From positions 1,103,739 through 1,166,238 of the forward strand of contig RPFO01000296.1 of the NCBI GenBank assembly GCA_009746045.1: 62,500 bases of DNA. Reading direction: 5' to 3'. The translations under genes were made by a program, and so were the position numbers. The DNA is from Mesostigma viride (lineage: Eukaryota; Streptophyta; Mesostigmatophyceae; Mesostigmatales; Mesostigmataceae). Within the stretch, counting starts at the first letter, position 1. The number at the start of each line of letters is the position of its first letter. Positions 1 to 12,700 of this stretch are shown here, piece after piece. Under the pieces are notes generated by a model. The model worked only from the letters and a program-made list of their open reading frames with translations, did no database searches and was not told where the DNA came from.

Positions 1-79
1 CTATTTTCGAATGATCAAGCAATTCATTGCCAACACAACCTTCAGTGCTCTCAAGCAATCAGTATTACCGCTCTCGTGC
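1..79. repeat. 79-bp direct repeat, copy A
   Basis: This stretch at the very edge of the window recurs almost unchanged (one mismatch seen) at 2921-2999. The two copies are 2.9 kb apart in the same orientation and enclose the last visible TMEM260 exon. The repeat may extend left of the window. No coding content recognised. From here to 745 I see no gene. Confidence 0.85.
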
Positions 80-784
80 CTTCAATGCATAACTGGTTGT
101 GGTAGAAGAGAGACAAGAAAAGATGGCCCAAGAAAACCATAAAACAAAGGTAACTAATGAGCCGGCCGGCCGATGAGACCCTGTTGTGGCACACAAATAG
201 CGGGGCTGATAGTGAAAAAGAAGGGGAACAAGTAGCAACAAACAAATCCACAATACAAAGGGACGCAAGGAGCCAGCAGACGTATACTTGCCACCTGCCA
301 ACACCCAAGCTAATTATATAAGAGTATATATAACTATATAGAGAGAGACAAAGACAGTGAGATGATAGTGAGCGCAGAGAAAGTGGCATTAACAGCTACG
401 ATCAGAAAAGAGATGACGACCGATGGAATCCTTATGCTGGCCATTGGATTCAGAATGTATTCAAAGTTGTCAAAACTCGCTACGCTGCGCTGCATTATCC
501 CCGATAAATGCAGGTGGTATGATAAAAGCAAATTGATACACTAGGTATTTAAAACAAGTAATATGAGCTATCCAATAGTAGAAGGAAAACCCAGGAAAGG
601 CCAGGAAGAGAGGAGTCCTATACTGAGCGAGCGACCCTAAGGGAGCCAGGGCGGGGGTGGAGGCATGGAACTTATAAATTTGTTCATTCTAAATCCACTA
701 TAACTAACAAGCGAACAGAACCCTAGCGACAGGAGCGAAAGGGTACTAAATGTCAAACATGACGGGTGTGGCACGTCCACTTAC

Positions 785-3700
785 AAACCACTGCAGCATG
801 TAGACAGGGCGCGAGCCGATATTTGCGTCAAGCAGTTGCTTCAGGTTGTAGTCCAGGTCGTTGCGGGGGTGGTACATGCGGCCCGGCATGACCACCCCCG
901 GCAGGTTGGGATGCTGCTTGGGCTTGTACCAAATATAGGAGCCCATGGCCAGGTCGTACAGGCGCACGTCCGTGCGATACCCTTGGCAGCGTTGGTGGTA
1001 CCTGGGCGACCGGAAAGGGCGGATGGGATGAGGAGGATTGAGATGGAGGGCAGTAAAGAAGTGATTTGATGATTTGATGAGCTGCAAGCTTTGGGTCTGG
1101 GGTTGGGAGGTCCACTTTGGGCAGCAAGCTTTGAGTCTGGGGTTGGGAAGTCCACTTTGGGCAGCAAGCTTTGGGTCTGGGGTTGGGAAGTCCACTTTGG
1201 TTGATAGTGTGGTGGTGGTGGTGGCAAAGGCGGTTATAAGGAATCGGGGTTCTCTGAACATAGTTTCTTTATAGTGATACAGAAGGGGAGCCGCTGATGC
1301 TAGATGAAATAGAGCTTGGTGTTGTGATCGTAATAAGGTTGATTAGGCTTCTAGTGTACGAGTATTACGGATGATATGGCCTTATTGTTGCAGCCCATAC
1401 CTTGACGGGGTGCTGAGTACCTTGACGGATTTTTGCGTGTAGGTTCTCCTAACAGATCTATGATTGTTGACGGGTTTGCAACAAGCAATATCTGAAGTAA
1501 AACTTGACGGCTAAAAATGCTTAGAGGCCCTTGCCGAAATCTGGCCGTTGGTAGAGAGCCATTGGCCTTGAAACACGATAAAAGCAAGAGCTTGCTCACC
1601 TAGCTCATGGCGGTCTCTTTTGTTTTCCCACCCGCCCTGCCTGTGTGTTGCCTGTTTGGGGGTAAGGCTGGCCTTTTGGGGCATTTTAAAGTGTTCCCAT
1701 GGGTAAGGATGGCCAGTTGAGGGCCGCTTCCCGATGTGCTCTACTAATTGTTTAAATAAAGAGTCTGGTTACCCTGGAGTTCCACGGTTAATAGAAATGA
1801 CATTGAGTGAGTAAGTGGTAATGGAGGTGGCTGGGATATGCAACAGCGGGGGGAAGGCATTTGGGGGCTCTTCAACGGCCCCAACACATATCTTTGAACA
1901 TTCCATCCCTATACCCACAACTGACGCAACCTCTTGGACGTTGCTCCGCACCAACCCAGCCCAGTACTTTAATCATGTGCAGCAACCCCCCACACACACC
2001 TCCCCCCCCCCCCACAACAACAAAAACCACCCAAAGGCTCTGAGATTCCCAAAGCGAATGCACCAACCCAAGCGAGAACTGCTGGAAAAGCCCCCCCGAC
2101 CTCCCCACCAGTTAGTCTCCATGATTTGCTGCAGACTAAGTCTCAAAGGCAATGTGAATACAACGTATGAATAAGCCTTGTAAACCTATGTTGGTATCAG
2201 TGTGAATATAAATACCACGTGGGCTATTCAGACAGGACGGTTAGTCGAGTCTCATATGTTTCCCTAGATAGGTACGTTGGTACTTTGGGTACACCCCCAG
2301 TCTCACGTTTAAGATTCTCAGGTTTAAGATCACGAGACCCTGGATTTTGAAATTTCAGGTTTAAGATCGCAGGGCTGGTTTTGGGCAAAACGATCTTAAA
2401 GTTGGTACAAAAAGCTGCCAAGTTCCGGCCAGTGCCCAGTGTACAGACCACGAGCAACGGTATTGATATATTTTTATTATTTTTTGGCGGTGTTGCTATT
2501 AATTTCAAAAACTTCCACTCATGCAGGACTCATGCATCAATTGGCGGGCTCCGGCGGGGCGCGCCGCGCCGCGCCCCCTCAGGTTTAAGACCTTCTCAGG
2601 TTTAAGATCGTCAACCCTGGATTTGATTTTAGGTTTAAGATCGCAGCCCTGGGTTGGCCAGACCCCCGTCTTAAACATGAGACAGGGGGTGTACTGGGGT
2701 ACGTGACAGATGCCAGTACCCAGTATACGTAGGGTCCTGCCATTGGATGGTACTAGAGTATCCTAGATAGGGAACGTACTGCATAGTGGATTGATGTGTG
2801 ATCACACGATGCTGTGACTAGACTGCGACCTGTCATCGTGCGGCCTCGGGCCAACGGTCTGCACCCAACGGTCACTGGCGGCGCAGCCAGTGAGAGGAAC
2901 GTGTTGATAAAGGGTAAGCCTATTTTCGAATGATCAAGCAATTCATTGCCAACACAACCTTCACTGCTCTCAAGCAATCAGTATTACCGCTCTCGTGCAC
3001 TATTCCTAACTCCACCCACCCCAAATCCTTAGCAACTCAACCACCCCACTTCACCCGCTTTTTCACCCGCCTACCCTGCCCCATCCCACCCCATCCCCAA
3101 ACGACTACTTCACATACCCCAACGTGAACTGCTGGACACCGCCCCACACGATCAGCATCGCCCCTTACTAGCACGATGAGCATCGCATGCTACGAGCGTC
3201 ATTATTGTAACATCCAAACAGTAGGGCCAAGGGGTAGAGCACCTACCCGAGCGTGAACTGTTGGATGTCGCCCCACACGATCATCGCACAGTACAAGCAC
3301 GATGAGCATCGCATGCTACGAGCGCCATTATTGAAACATCCAAACAGTAGGGCCAAGGGGTAGAGCACCTACCCGAGCGTGAACTGTTGGATGTCGCCCC
3401 ACACGATGAGCATCGCGTTTTCTGGCAGTGAGTCAAGGTGGGTGCGGCCGTAGCGCCACATGTGCCAGTTGTCGCTCTCCTTCATGGCTGGGATGCGGGC
3501 GCCCGCCTGGGGATCGACAACAGAGCAGCAGTGGCATAGCAGCGGTATGGCCGGCATAAGGGTTTAGGGGTAAGGGTTTGGCCGGTATTAGCAATCGAGG
3601 CTAGTTAAGGATTAACAGTATAGTGACGTACATGGTATGTTTAAGGTGTGGGATGCGTGCGCTCGCCTGGTAGTCACACGATCGTTAGCAGAATGTAGCA

Positions 3701-6700
3701 TAGTGAGCAGAATAGCAGTAGCTACCAGGCTAGTTACATAAGCAGGACAGGGGCATCCGTGAGATTTCGCATCCGTGGGATGCGTGCTGCGAAGCTGGCG
3801 ACCGGCTGGCGACCTACAGAGCAGCAGCAGGTTGGCAGATTCTGGGTAGTGGAAGGTTGGTGCGATATGGTGATGTCTGGTAGTGATGATAGTGACGTCT
3901 GGTAGTGATGATAGTGACGTCTGGTAGTGATGATGGTGACGTCTGGTAGTGATGATAGTGACGTCTGGTAGTGATGATAGAGACGTCTGGTAGTGATGAT
4001 GGTGACGTCTGGTAGTGATGATAGTGACGTCTGGTAGTGATGATAGTGACGTCTGGTAGTGATGATAGTGATGTCTGGTAGTGATGATAGTGACGTCTGG
4101 TGGTGATGATAGTGACGTCTGGTAGTGATGATAGTGACGTCTGGTGGTGATGATGGTGACGTCTGGTAGTGATGATAGTGATGTCTGGTAGTGATGATAG
4201 TGACGTCTGGTAGTGATGATAGTGACGTCTGGTAGTGATGATAGTGATGTCTGGTAGTGATGATAGTGACCTCTGATGGTGCGATGTATGATATGATACT
4301 AGTGATGTGTGTTGTACCGTAAGGTGTGCGATGTGCACCCCCCCTGGCGGGTCCCATGATCGAAGTCAAGCAGATCTAGAGCATACGCGGCATTACGTCT
4401 GGCAATGCAAACTATTACGAGGTGCTGGCTTGTGGAGGTCCAGAGTGCAGCCGTGGTCAACCGGGAGTCACCTTTGGCCGGCTTCCGCCGTTGCGTGACC
4501 CAGTGATTAGTACTCCAACTCACATTCGCCCCCGTGGGGCTAGCAGTTAGATTCGATCCACAGGTTCAGATTGGGGAATTTTGGACGCACTTGCACCGCT
4601 CTCCGGTAAAGAGCTTTTTGCAGTTGGGCTATCGCTTGGGATGCCTTCGGATCAGGAGACCCCTACATCCGCAAAATCATGTGAGAGGTGCTGTGTTCGA
4701 ATCAAGTATCGCAACAAGAAATTTCAATGCGCCATGCGGTGCGCGTGTACGTCTGACAGTGGCCAGCATGCCAGAACCGGTAGGGCAAAATAAAAGTGAC
4801 TGGTATCAGTACAAGTAGACCCGGTGGGGTGCCTAGCCCCCTATTATTTTAAAATGTACTATTGGAGACTCCTATTCAAGTCCTGCTGCTCTCTTAATTC
4901 CCGTGGCCCGGTGCTGGCCCATTGCCCGTGGCTAGTGGCCCGTTGAAATTCCTTCCGTCCCTCCGTTGCTGAATTGTGTTGCGCGTGACCCGTACTGGCT
5001 AGTTGCCGGCGTGGCCCGTGGCTACTGGCTTGTTGTCCGTGGCTACCGTAGTGGCCCGTCGCCCGTCGCCGGTCCCGTAGTTCCTTCCGTCCCTTGCTGA
5101 TATTGCCCCGGACTAGTTGCCCGTGGCCAAATGCCCGTGGCCAAATGCCCGTGGCTAAATGCCCGTTGCTAGTTGCCCGTGGCCAAATGCCCGTGGCCAA
5201 ATGCCCGTGGCTAAATGCCCGTGGCTAGTTGCCCGTGGCTAGTTGCCCGTTGCTAGTTGCCCGTGGCCAAATGCCCGTGGCTCAATGCCCGTGGCTAGCT
5301 GCCGGTGGCTAGTTGCCCGTTGCTACTTGCCCGTGGCTAGTGGCCCGCGGCTAGTGAGTAGTGGCCCGTGGCCAGTGGCCCATCACTCGTCGTCCTTCGC
5401 CCGTCCCACCTCTGAAATTCCTTCTGTCCCACGCTGAAATTGCCTGTTTCTACGGTAGATGCCTGTGGCTTGTTGCTCGTCGCCCGTCGCCCGCGGCCCG
5501 TTGTCGGTGAAATTCCTTCTGTCCCTCGTTCAAACTTCCCGCGGCTAGTAGTCGCCCGTCTTCCGTCGCCCTTAGCTACTGAAATTCCTTTCCGTTCTCT
5601 GTTCGGAGCAACCTGCTCCTTCGCTGCGCGCTGAAGTGGCCGCGCACCTGCCGGCGCGCTTGGCGCTTCGCACGGGTACTATTCTGATCAGACACTCGGG
5701 TACTATCCCCAAATCGTGGACTTTGGCATCACGAATTTTGTAACCAACGGTCACCAAGTTCGATTTGTAGAGGTGTTAGGATGTCAGTGCTGTGCAAGGT
5801 GGGACCCGTCGGTAGTGGGTTCCAGCCTGGCAGTTAACACATTGTGGTAAAGCAGTTACTGTAGAACTGCAGCCCTGGCGAATAACGTAGTTGCGGTAAA
5901 GCAGTTATGGTAGTTAGTGGCATCGTAAAGCAGGCATGGCAAAGCAGGATATGGAACAAAGAGCGTGACCCGTACTGTGAGTAGCGCAATGCAGCGATAC
6001 AGCCGATGACGTAGGATGCAGAGTTGGGAAACAAGCGACAAGCACCAACGCACAGAGAGCAACAAGCAGCGCTATGGCCTACGGCGCTATGGCCTACGAC
6101 GCAAACGGTGGCTACGGTGACAGATCACCAACGCACTCATATCGCCAATGATACGAACAGGGAACCATCCACCCACCAGTACGGCTGCGAGTGCCAGCAC
6201 GATCGCCCAATCAAACGCGACCATCTTGCCCGCGCCCTTCCTGGCCACGCCGGCTCTCCTTTCCGCGGGCTGTCCTTGCGTCCCACTGCTGGCTCCTGCC
6301 CCATTCCCACCGATGCCACCTGCCTCATCCTCGCCAGCGGCACTTTTCCTTGTGTCCGCCTCGCTAGCACTATCATCGAGACTACTGCCTATTTTGCTAT
6401 TATTGTCCTCGTGGGCCCCATCCCCATCCCCGTGTCCTGATGCCGCGTTGCCGGCTTTCCTCTTCGCCGCTGTCGCCTTGCTGGCATCCGCGTCCAGTGT
6501 GCGATTGCTGATGTCATCACGATCGCGATTGCTGACATCAGGGGCGGGGGCGGCCGCGCTGGCGTCCGCACGCGGGCCCAGGCAGAGTTTTCGGAATGCC
6601 GACAAGCCGGCGGCCGCGAGCAACGCCACCAAGATGTTGCTCTGCATCCAGAATCGTTTCTGGAGGGTGGATGAAGGATGAATCAACAGCAAAAATCAAC

Positions 6701-9700
6701 GGCAAAAATCAACGGCAAAAATAAACGTGTATGGACAAGTGTTAGCGATAAAAGGCATGCGTTTGAGGTCAGGAGGAAGCGGGGTGTGTGGGAGGAGAGG
6801 GAGTACTGAAGTACTGAAGATGAATGGCAATGGTTGCAGTGTCATTGAATTGTGCAGTTATATACGGTCCTTCCTGCACATTTCTATGTGTAATGAAGTG
6901 CAGGAAGGAGCAGCGGGGGAAAAAGGGATATAAGATGATACTATCATGAGAAGGTGTAATGTTTAGCTTAATTGCAGGATAGGACCGTATATATTGGGCG
7001 CCCACTAGGGTCATAGCTGTGATAACGCACGCTAGTGATACTAAGTCTGTAGAGCAACAGCAGTGCGATCCGCGAGGTTTGCTCTTCCTGAACATTGAAA
7101 AGATGTAAACATGGTGGAGATGAGGGTGGTGGTGGTGGTGGTGGTGGTGGTGGTGGTGGTGGTGGTGGTGGTGGTGGTGGTGGTGGTGGTGGTGGTGGTG
7201 GTGGTGGTGGTGGTGGTGGTGGTGGTGGTGGTGGTGGTGGTGGTGGTGGTGGTGGTGGTGGTGGTGGTGGTGTTGGTGTTGGTGTTGGTGTTGGTGTTGG
7301 TGTTGGTGGTGGTGGTGGTGGTGGTGGTGGTGGTGGTGGTGGTGGTGGCGCTGGCGTTGGCGGTGGGTTTGATGTTGGCGGTGGTGATGGCGGTGGAGGT
7401 GGCAAATGTGTTGGCGTTAGCGTGGCGGTGGTGGCGGTGAGGGTAAGGGTGGTGGGTGGGGTTGGGGGGCTACGGGGCGGTGCTATTGGTGCTGATCATG
7501 ATGATGGCAATTTGAGCATGGCGGCCAAAGAGAGATAGCTTGATAATGCCAGAGATTTACGAGGCATTTGGCAAGGGGGCTTCCAATAGTTGGCATATCA
7601 CGGGCTTACGCGTCACTGTAGAAAATTTCCTCTCTCCGGAGCCAGAGCTACAAAAGTGCACCCCAAAAACTATGTCCCAGGTTCCTGTGTATTCATAGTA
7701 GTATAACCATGTCTGATGTATGTGGATGCATGGAAGCTAGGACAGAATAACCGTTGTTGATAACAGCCATGTACACAAGCCGGGGCACAAATCATTCATG
7801 GCAAAAACCGCACTTACAAGAAGCACGAATGATGGACCTGGACGTCAAGCCATCGATCCTGACATAGCCCCTCCACGTGCTCACCTGCACCCCCAGGAGG
7901 AGGTGGTTGTCCAGCGGGACGTTAGACAGGAAGTGGAAAACGCCATTGTACGTGACAAACAGCAGCAGGAGCAGCCGCACGCTCGCCACCTGTGCGTGAA
8001 CATCCCCATATGCCAGCCGCGCCCGGACCAATCCCACATCTCCCGCGTCCTCCTCCTCGGCCGAGGTTTCACTGCGCTTCCCCTTGCCCTGGGTTGATGA
8101 TGGGCCACCGCGCCCTTGTAGCTGGGCGGAGCCTCCAGATGCAATGGCTCCGGAAGCCAGCAGGTTAGAACCCCGCGACCCGCTCCCGGTCTGCCCCTGC
8201 CGCCGCCCCTGGTTGCCACCCGCCCGCTCGCTGCCACCCGCCCGGCTGCTCATGCCACCTGTTCCACATTGTCCCTTGAAAAGTGAGCATGCCCGTGCCC
8301 CAGAGGCGAGAAGAGTGGTTTGCAGGGCCATGGGCAGGCCCAGGAGGGCCCCCAGGATGGGGAACAAGGCGCCCACGTAGCTGCGAGAAGGGTTTTCGGG
8401 AGTGAAGAGTGTTTGGGAGGTTTGGTGGAAGTGTTTGCCCACGGACAGGAAATGGGTTGGATGTTAGCTGAGAAGTGCGGCGTAGAGGGTGTGGGCTGAA
8501 AATGGCGGTGTAGATGGTGTTGCTAAGTAGACTAGACGCCTGAGGGCCATACCCTTTGCACAACAAGGAGCATCGGCCAGGGTGACTTGTGGCACGCTTC
8601 GGCAGGTAAAGGCTGGCTGACTGCCCCCCAACCTCCCACATTGTCTCGGGCTCTAAACGGACCTGGCTGTGCAGTGTGACCTTTTTGAGAAGTCCTGGGA
8701 CTAACAAATCATTCAACCTGTGTGCGTAACGAAGTCTTTTTAACTTTATTATTAACGTCACTGGCCTGTTTTTTGACATACTGTGATGTCGTTAAAAATG
8801 CGGAACATGCTTGCTACTGCAAAGCAGCATGCCGCCGTCGCATGACAAGTTGACCCCATGAGAGGCAGTGCCCGCTAAAATACATGAACAATGAATACAT
8901 GTATTTAGATATACATATGAAAGCATGGGCGATAGACTGGTGTACCGTATAAAGGAAGCACATTTTGGCGAATTAATTAATTTTTTGGGTTGGGAGTAAC
9001 GGATTTCGAACCCTGCAGTCCAAATAATGACCATTCCTGGTATGTGGAGTTCAGATTCTGAGTGCCCTCATCGAGATCTATCGATTGCGCTACTGTGACT
9101 GGAGATTGGAACCCCTAATGGCCTACTTGGCCAGTCTTTACTTTCGATCATTATTGGCTAAGGGGCCAGTCGGGGTAAAATTGGCTCTTTTTGTCAAATT
9201 GTCAAATTGTCGGAGGGCGGGGGCCGAGATTAATTAAGAGGTACCTTGAAATTAAATAAGAGGCATGACTCTATCGAGATATATGTTCGGATGCGAATTT
9301 CTATTGGCGTTAATTTGTAGTATTGTACGACAACATGTCAAGGGTGACGGAACTGAGTCGCGGAAGTGTCCCGGAGACGAACGGAGACGTTTCAAGATCA
9401 ATTGCGCATTCGACCCTGATTTGCTGGCTAAAATGCAGAGAAGAGGTTGACTGGTAGTACTGTACGATGGTGTTGGACGGAATTTCCGGTCAGCGTTGCG
9501 GACTTTGCATCTCACGTTGTACATGGAAAAGAGCCATTGCGTTGCGCTGTGCTGTGGCGAACTTATTCTCCGCCGTCGGATCGCACCGTCGATGCTCGTC
9601 GATGAACCCAACGCAAGCCATGTACCAAAAGAAGTAGAAAAAAGCGCGGCGGCACCTCGCGGCAAGTTTGGGTAGTTACAGAACTTGAAGCCCGGCGACT

Positions 9701-12700
9701 CCCCGTCAAGCAGTCCGCAGGTACCTAGTCCGTAGGTAGTCCGCCGGCGTGAATGAAGTGACAATTTTGACAATTTGACAATTCGAGAACCGGCGACAAC
9801 CTAGTCGGGGTGTAATACGTTGAAAAAGCTTACAGACATTTTTGCCTGTCTTGTAGGCCGAGTATCGCTCAACTGAAAACGGACTTTCCGGTATCTAAGG
9901 TATGATCCAGAATCCTCTCGAGGAGATCTGTCGATTGCGCTACTCAAAATAAAAATCGAACTTGATTTTCGAGACCCAGTCTACGATGGTAGACCGGTCT
10001 ATCGCCGATGCGTTCATATATATATGCCACGAACACAAGAAACATATGTAAAGTATGAACATTTGACAGCCAAGATCACAGCAAGAAAGCATACTATAAC
10101 TTATAAGAACGACACTATGAGGACCATTGAGAAAAACAAAAAGCTGTATACCTGACTTGGCGGGCACGGGCCAAGTAAAGGAACGGTTAGCAGGGAATGC
10201 CTTCGGGGAATCTTTAGCAATAACCGCAGGGAATCAGGGGGCTACACAACGCTCTTTCCATAGACTCTGGCACCTTTTCCAAACGGTACAGTCATTCACG
10301 CCTTAAGTTGGGTTCGAGGTTTTTGAGGGGTCAACCCAACTTAAGGCGTGAACCCAACTTAAGGCGTGAATGATTCTACTAAATTCTACTAATTTGAACT
10401 AAAGATACTAAAACATACTATTCTGAACTACTTTGAACTAGGAATGCCGAAACCCTATTCGACCCAACTTAAGGCGTGAACACAACTTAAGCCAACCCAA
10501 CTTAAGGCGTGAATGACTGTATCTATATCTGCATCTCAGACCTCTTCACTAGTAAGCAATGTGTCATACCTGGCGCCGTACCTCCCACAGGTGCGACCAG
10601 AAACGTGAAAAGGGGCCACTGGTTTACTTCCAAAGGGGGTACTCCCCTGAGCACCACATGGCAATCTTTTCAACCCCCCTGCAACTGTAAACCCTAAACT
10701 CATCCAAAACGTCATGTAGCACGCGAGGCTTTGTTCCTAATGCCCATCCCCCGCGGACCGGCGTTGAAAACCACAACATACGCCTGCCCGCCTGGTACGA
10801 CCCGTCGGATGGCAGCACCCTGTTCAGCGACACGGCGCGGCGCCAGCTGTCACGTACCCGGTCGTCTCGACGACGTTCCAGAGGTGAAGCGAGATACCCT
10901 GGAGAAAGGTTTGCCCCGCCACCAGCTTGTTGAATCCTGGGAGACGGCGACAGCATCAAGGCATCATCTACATATGAATTGTAGTGCAACTAGTACGGAA
11001 ATACCAACCCATTTGCGGAGCGGATACCTGAGAGGGGAACATTTGCCCACCACCCTAGTCCCTATTTCATAGATGCTGATGAAGTTCAAGGAAAAGGCGA
11101 CAGCATGAAGGCATACAGCTAGATGCTTGATATGCATGCGATGTACAAAACTTTGCCCTGGCTAGATGCTTGATATGCATGCGATGTACAAAACTTTGCC
11201 CTGGCTAGATGCATGATATGCATGCGATGTACAAAACTTTGCCCTGGCAATCGCTGGTGACATCCTGTGAGTACGCCACCGCACCAAGACACGGAACCAG
11301 CTATCAAAACAGGCACAGTAAGCACGGTCCTTGAGGCATATAAATCAGCACAAACCAAAGGTGATCCCCAGCTCCCCCCCCCCCCCCCCTTCTACCCCCC
11401 TGCTCACAGACATGCACACACGGGGCTTGCAAGAAAAAGCTTTCAGTACATCGAACGCAAGGACTTTATAAAAACTGGGATCCACCCCGCTGGGATTCAA
11501 AAGGGACACCGATTCATAGATTAGGTATTCATAGATCAGGCTTTTGAGCGTGCGCGGGCATTTTTTTGGGTCTCTTCCTCGCCTGTATAGCTAGCCTTGG
11601 GGGGAAAGAAGCAGTCTAACCGGGTGTATTCTTGTCGCATAGCCTACCGTGACATTGTAGCTAGCCTTTGGTGGGCAAGAAGCAGCCTAACCGGGTGTAT
11701 TCTTGTCGCATAGCCTACCGTGACATGGTAGCTAGCCTTTGGTGGGCAAGAAGCAGCCTAACCGGGTGTATTCTTTTCGCATAGCCTACCGTGACATGAT
11801 AGCTAGCCTTTGGTGGGCAAGAAGCAGCCTACTCGGGTGTATTCTTGTCGCATAGCCTACCGTGACATGGTAGCTAGCCTTTGGTGGGCAAGAAGCAGCC
11901 TAACCGGGTGTATTCTTTTCGCATAGCCTACCGTGACATTATAGCTAGCCTTTGGTGGGCAAGAAGCAGCCTACTCGGGTGTATTCTTGTCGCATAGCCT
12001 ACCGTGACATGGTAGCTAGCCTTTGGTGGGCAAGAAGCAGCCTAACCGGGTGTATTCTTTTCGCATAGCCTACCGTGACATTATAGCTAGCCTTTGGTGG
12101 GCAAGAAGCAGCCTAATTGGGTGTATTCTTGTCGCATAGCCTACCGTGACATTATAGCTAGCCTTTGGTGGGCAAGAAGCAGCCTAATTGGGTGTATTCT
12201 TGTCGCATAGCCTACCGTGACGTTCAGATTGCGAGCGCTGGTGTGACTCTGATGGGCAGCACGCGTCGTCTGGACACCTGGCTACAGGCAAAACGCAGTA
12301 TCAGGCATATCAGGCAAGACTGATATTGCCTTGATTATTGTGATTGATCCTCCAGCCGATAAAAATGCATGCTCCTCCTGCAGTGCTAGTGTACAAAATT
12401 TTATCAAAATCATGTAGACACGATAAACTGCTCCATTTAAGTGCTTTACCACCTGATAAAGTAAGCATCTTTGCCGGCTTTACGACCTCATAAAGTAAGC
12501 ATCTTCGCCTGTTTGCTCATCGCATATAGAGGCTTGCTGCTCCCATGCAAAAGGTTAGCACCCTGTACACGTGGCTGCCACCTGTACACGTTGCTGCCAC
12601 CTGTACATATTGCTGCCACCTGTACATGTTGCTGCCACCTGTACACGTTGCTGCCACCGGTACACGTTGCTGCCACATGTACACTTTGACATGCAACACA

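Noticed and set aside
746-1261. Minus ORF ending at 746 as the true TMEM260 C terminus
   Set aside because: A perfect GTAAGT donor follows the conserved QWF at 785, and the homologues continue well past this point, so the stop at 746 is intronic.
1-2999. LTR retrotransposon bounded by the 79-bp repeats
   Set aside because: Copies are too short, lack TG...CA ends and enclose a host exon with no gag or pol.
4320-4480. 5S rRNA-like fragment
   Set aside because: The words gggtcccatgatcgaagtca and agc recall the 5S internal region, but flanking 5S segments do not align; similarity is too short.
4610-4720. tRNA gene around gtgttcgaatca
   Set aside because: A B-box-like word is present but no acceptor stem or anticodon arm can be formed.
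6024-6681. Plus ORFs of 138 and 177 codons
   Set aside because: They are antisense shadows of TMEM260 exon 8.
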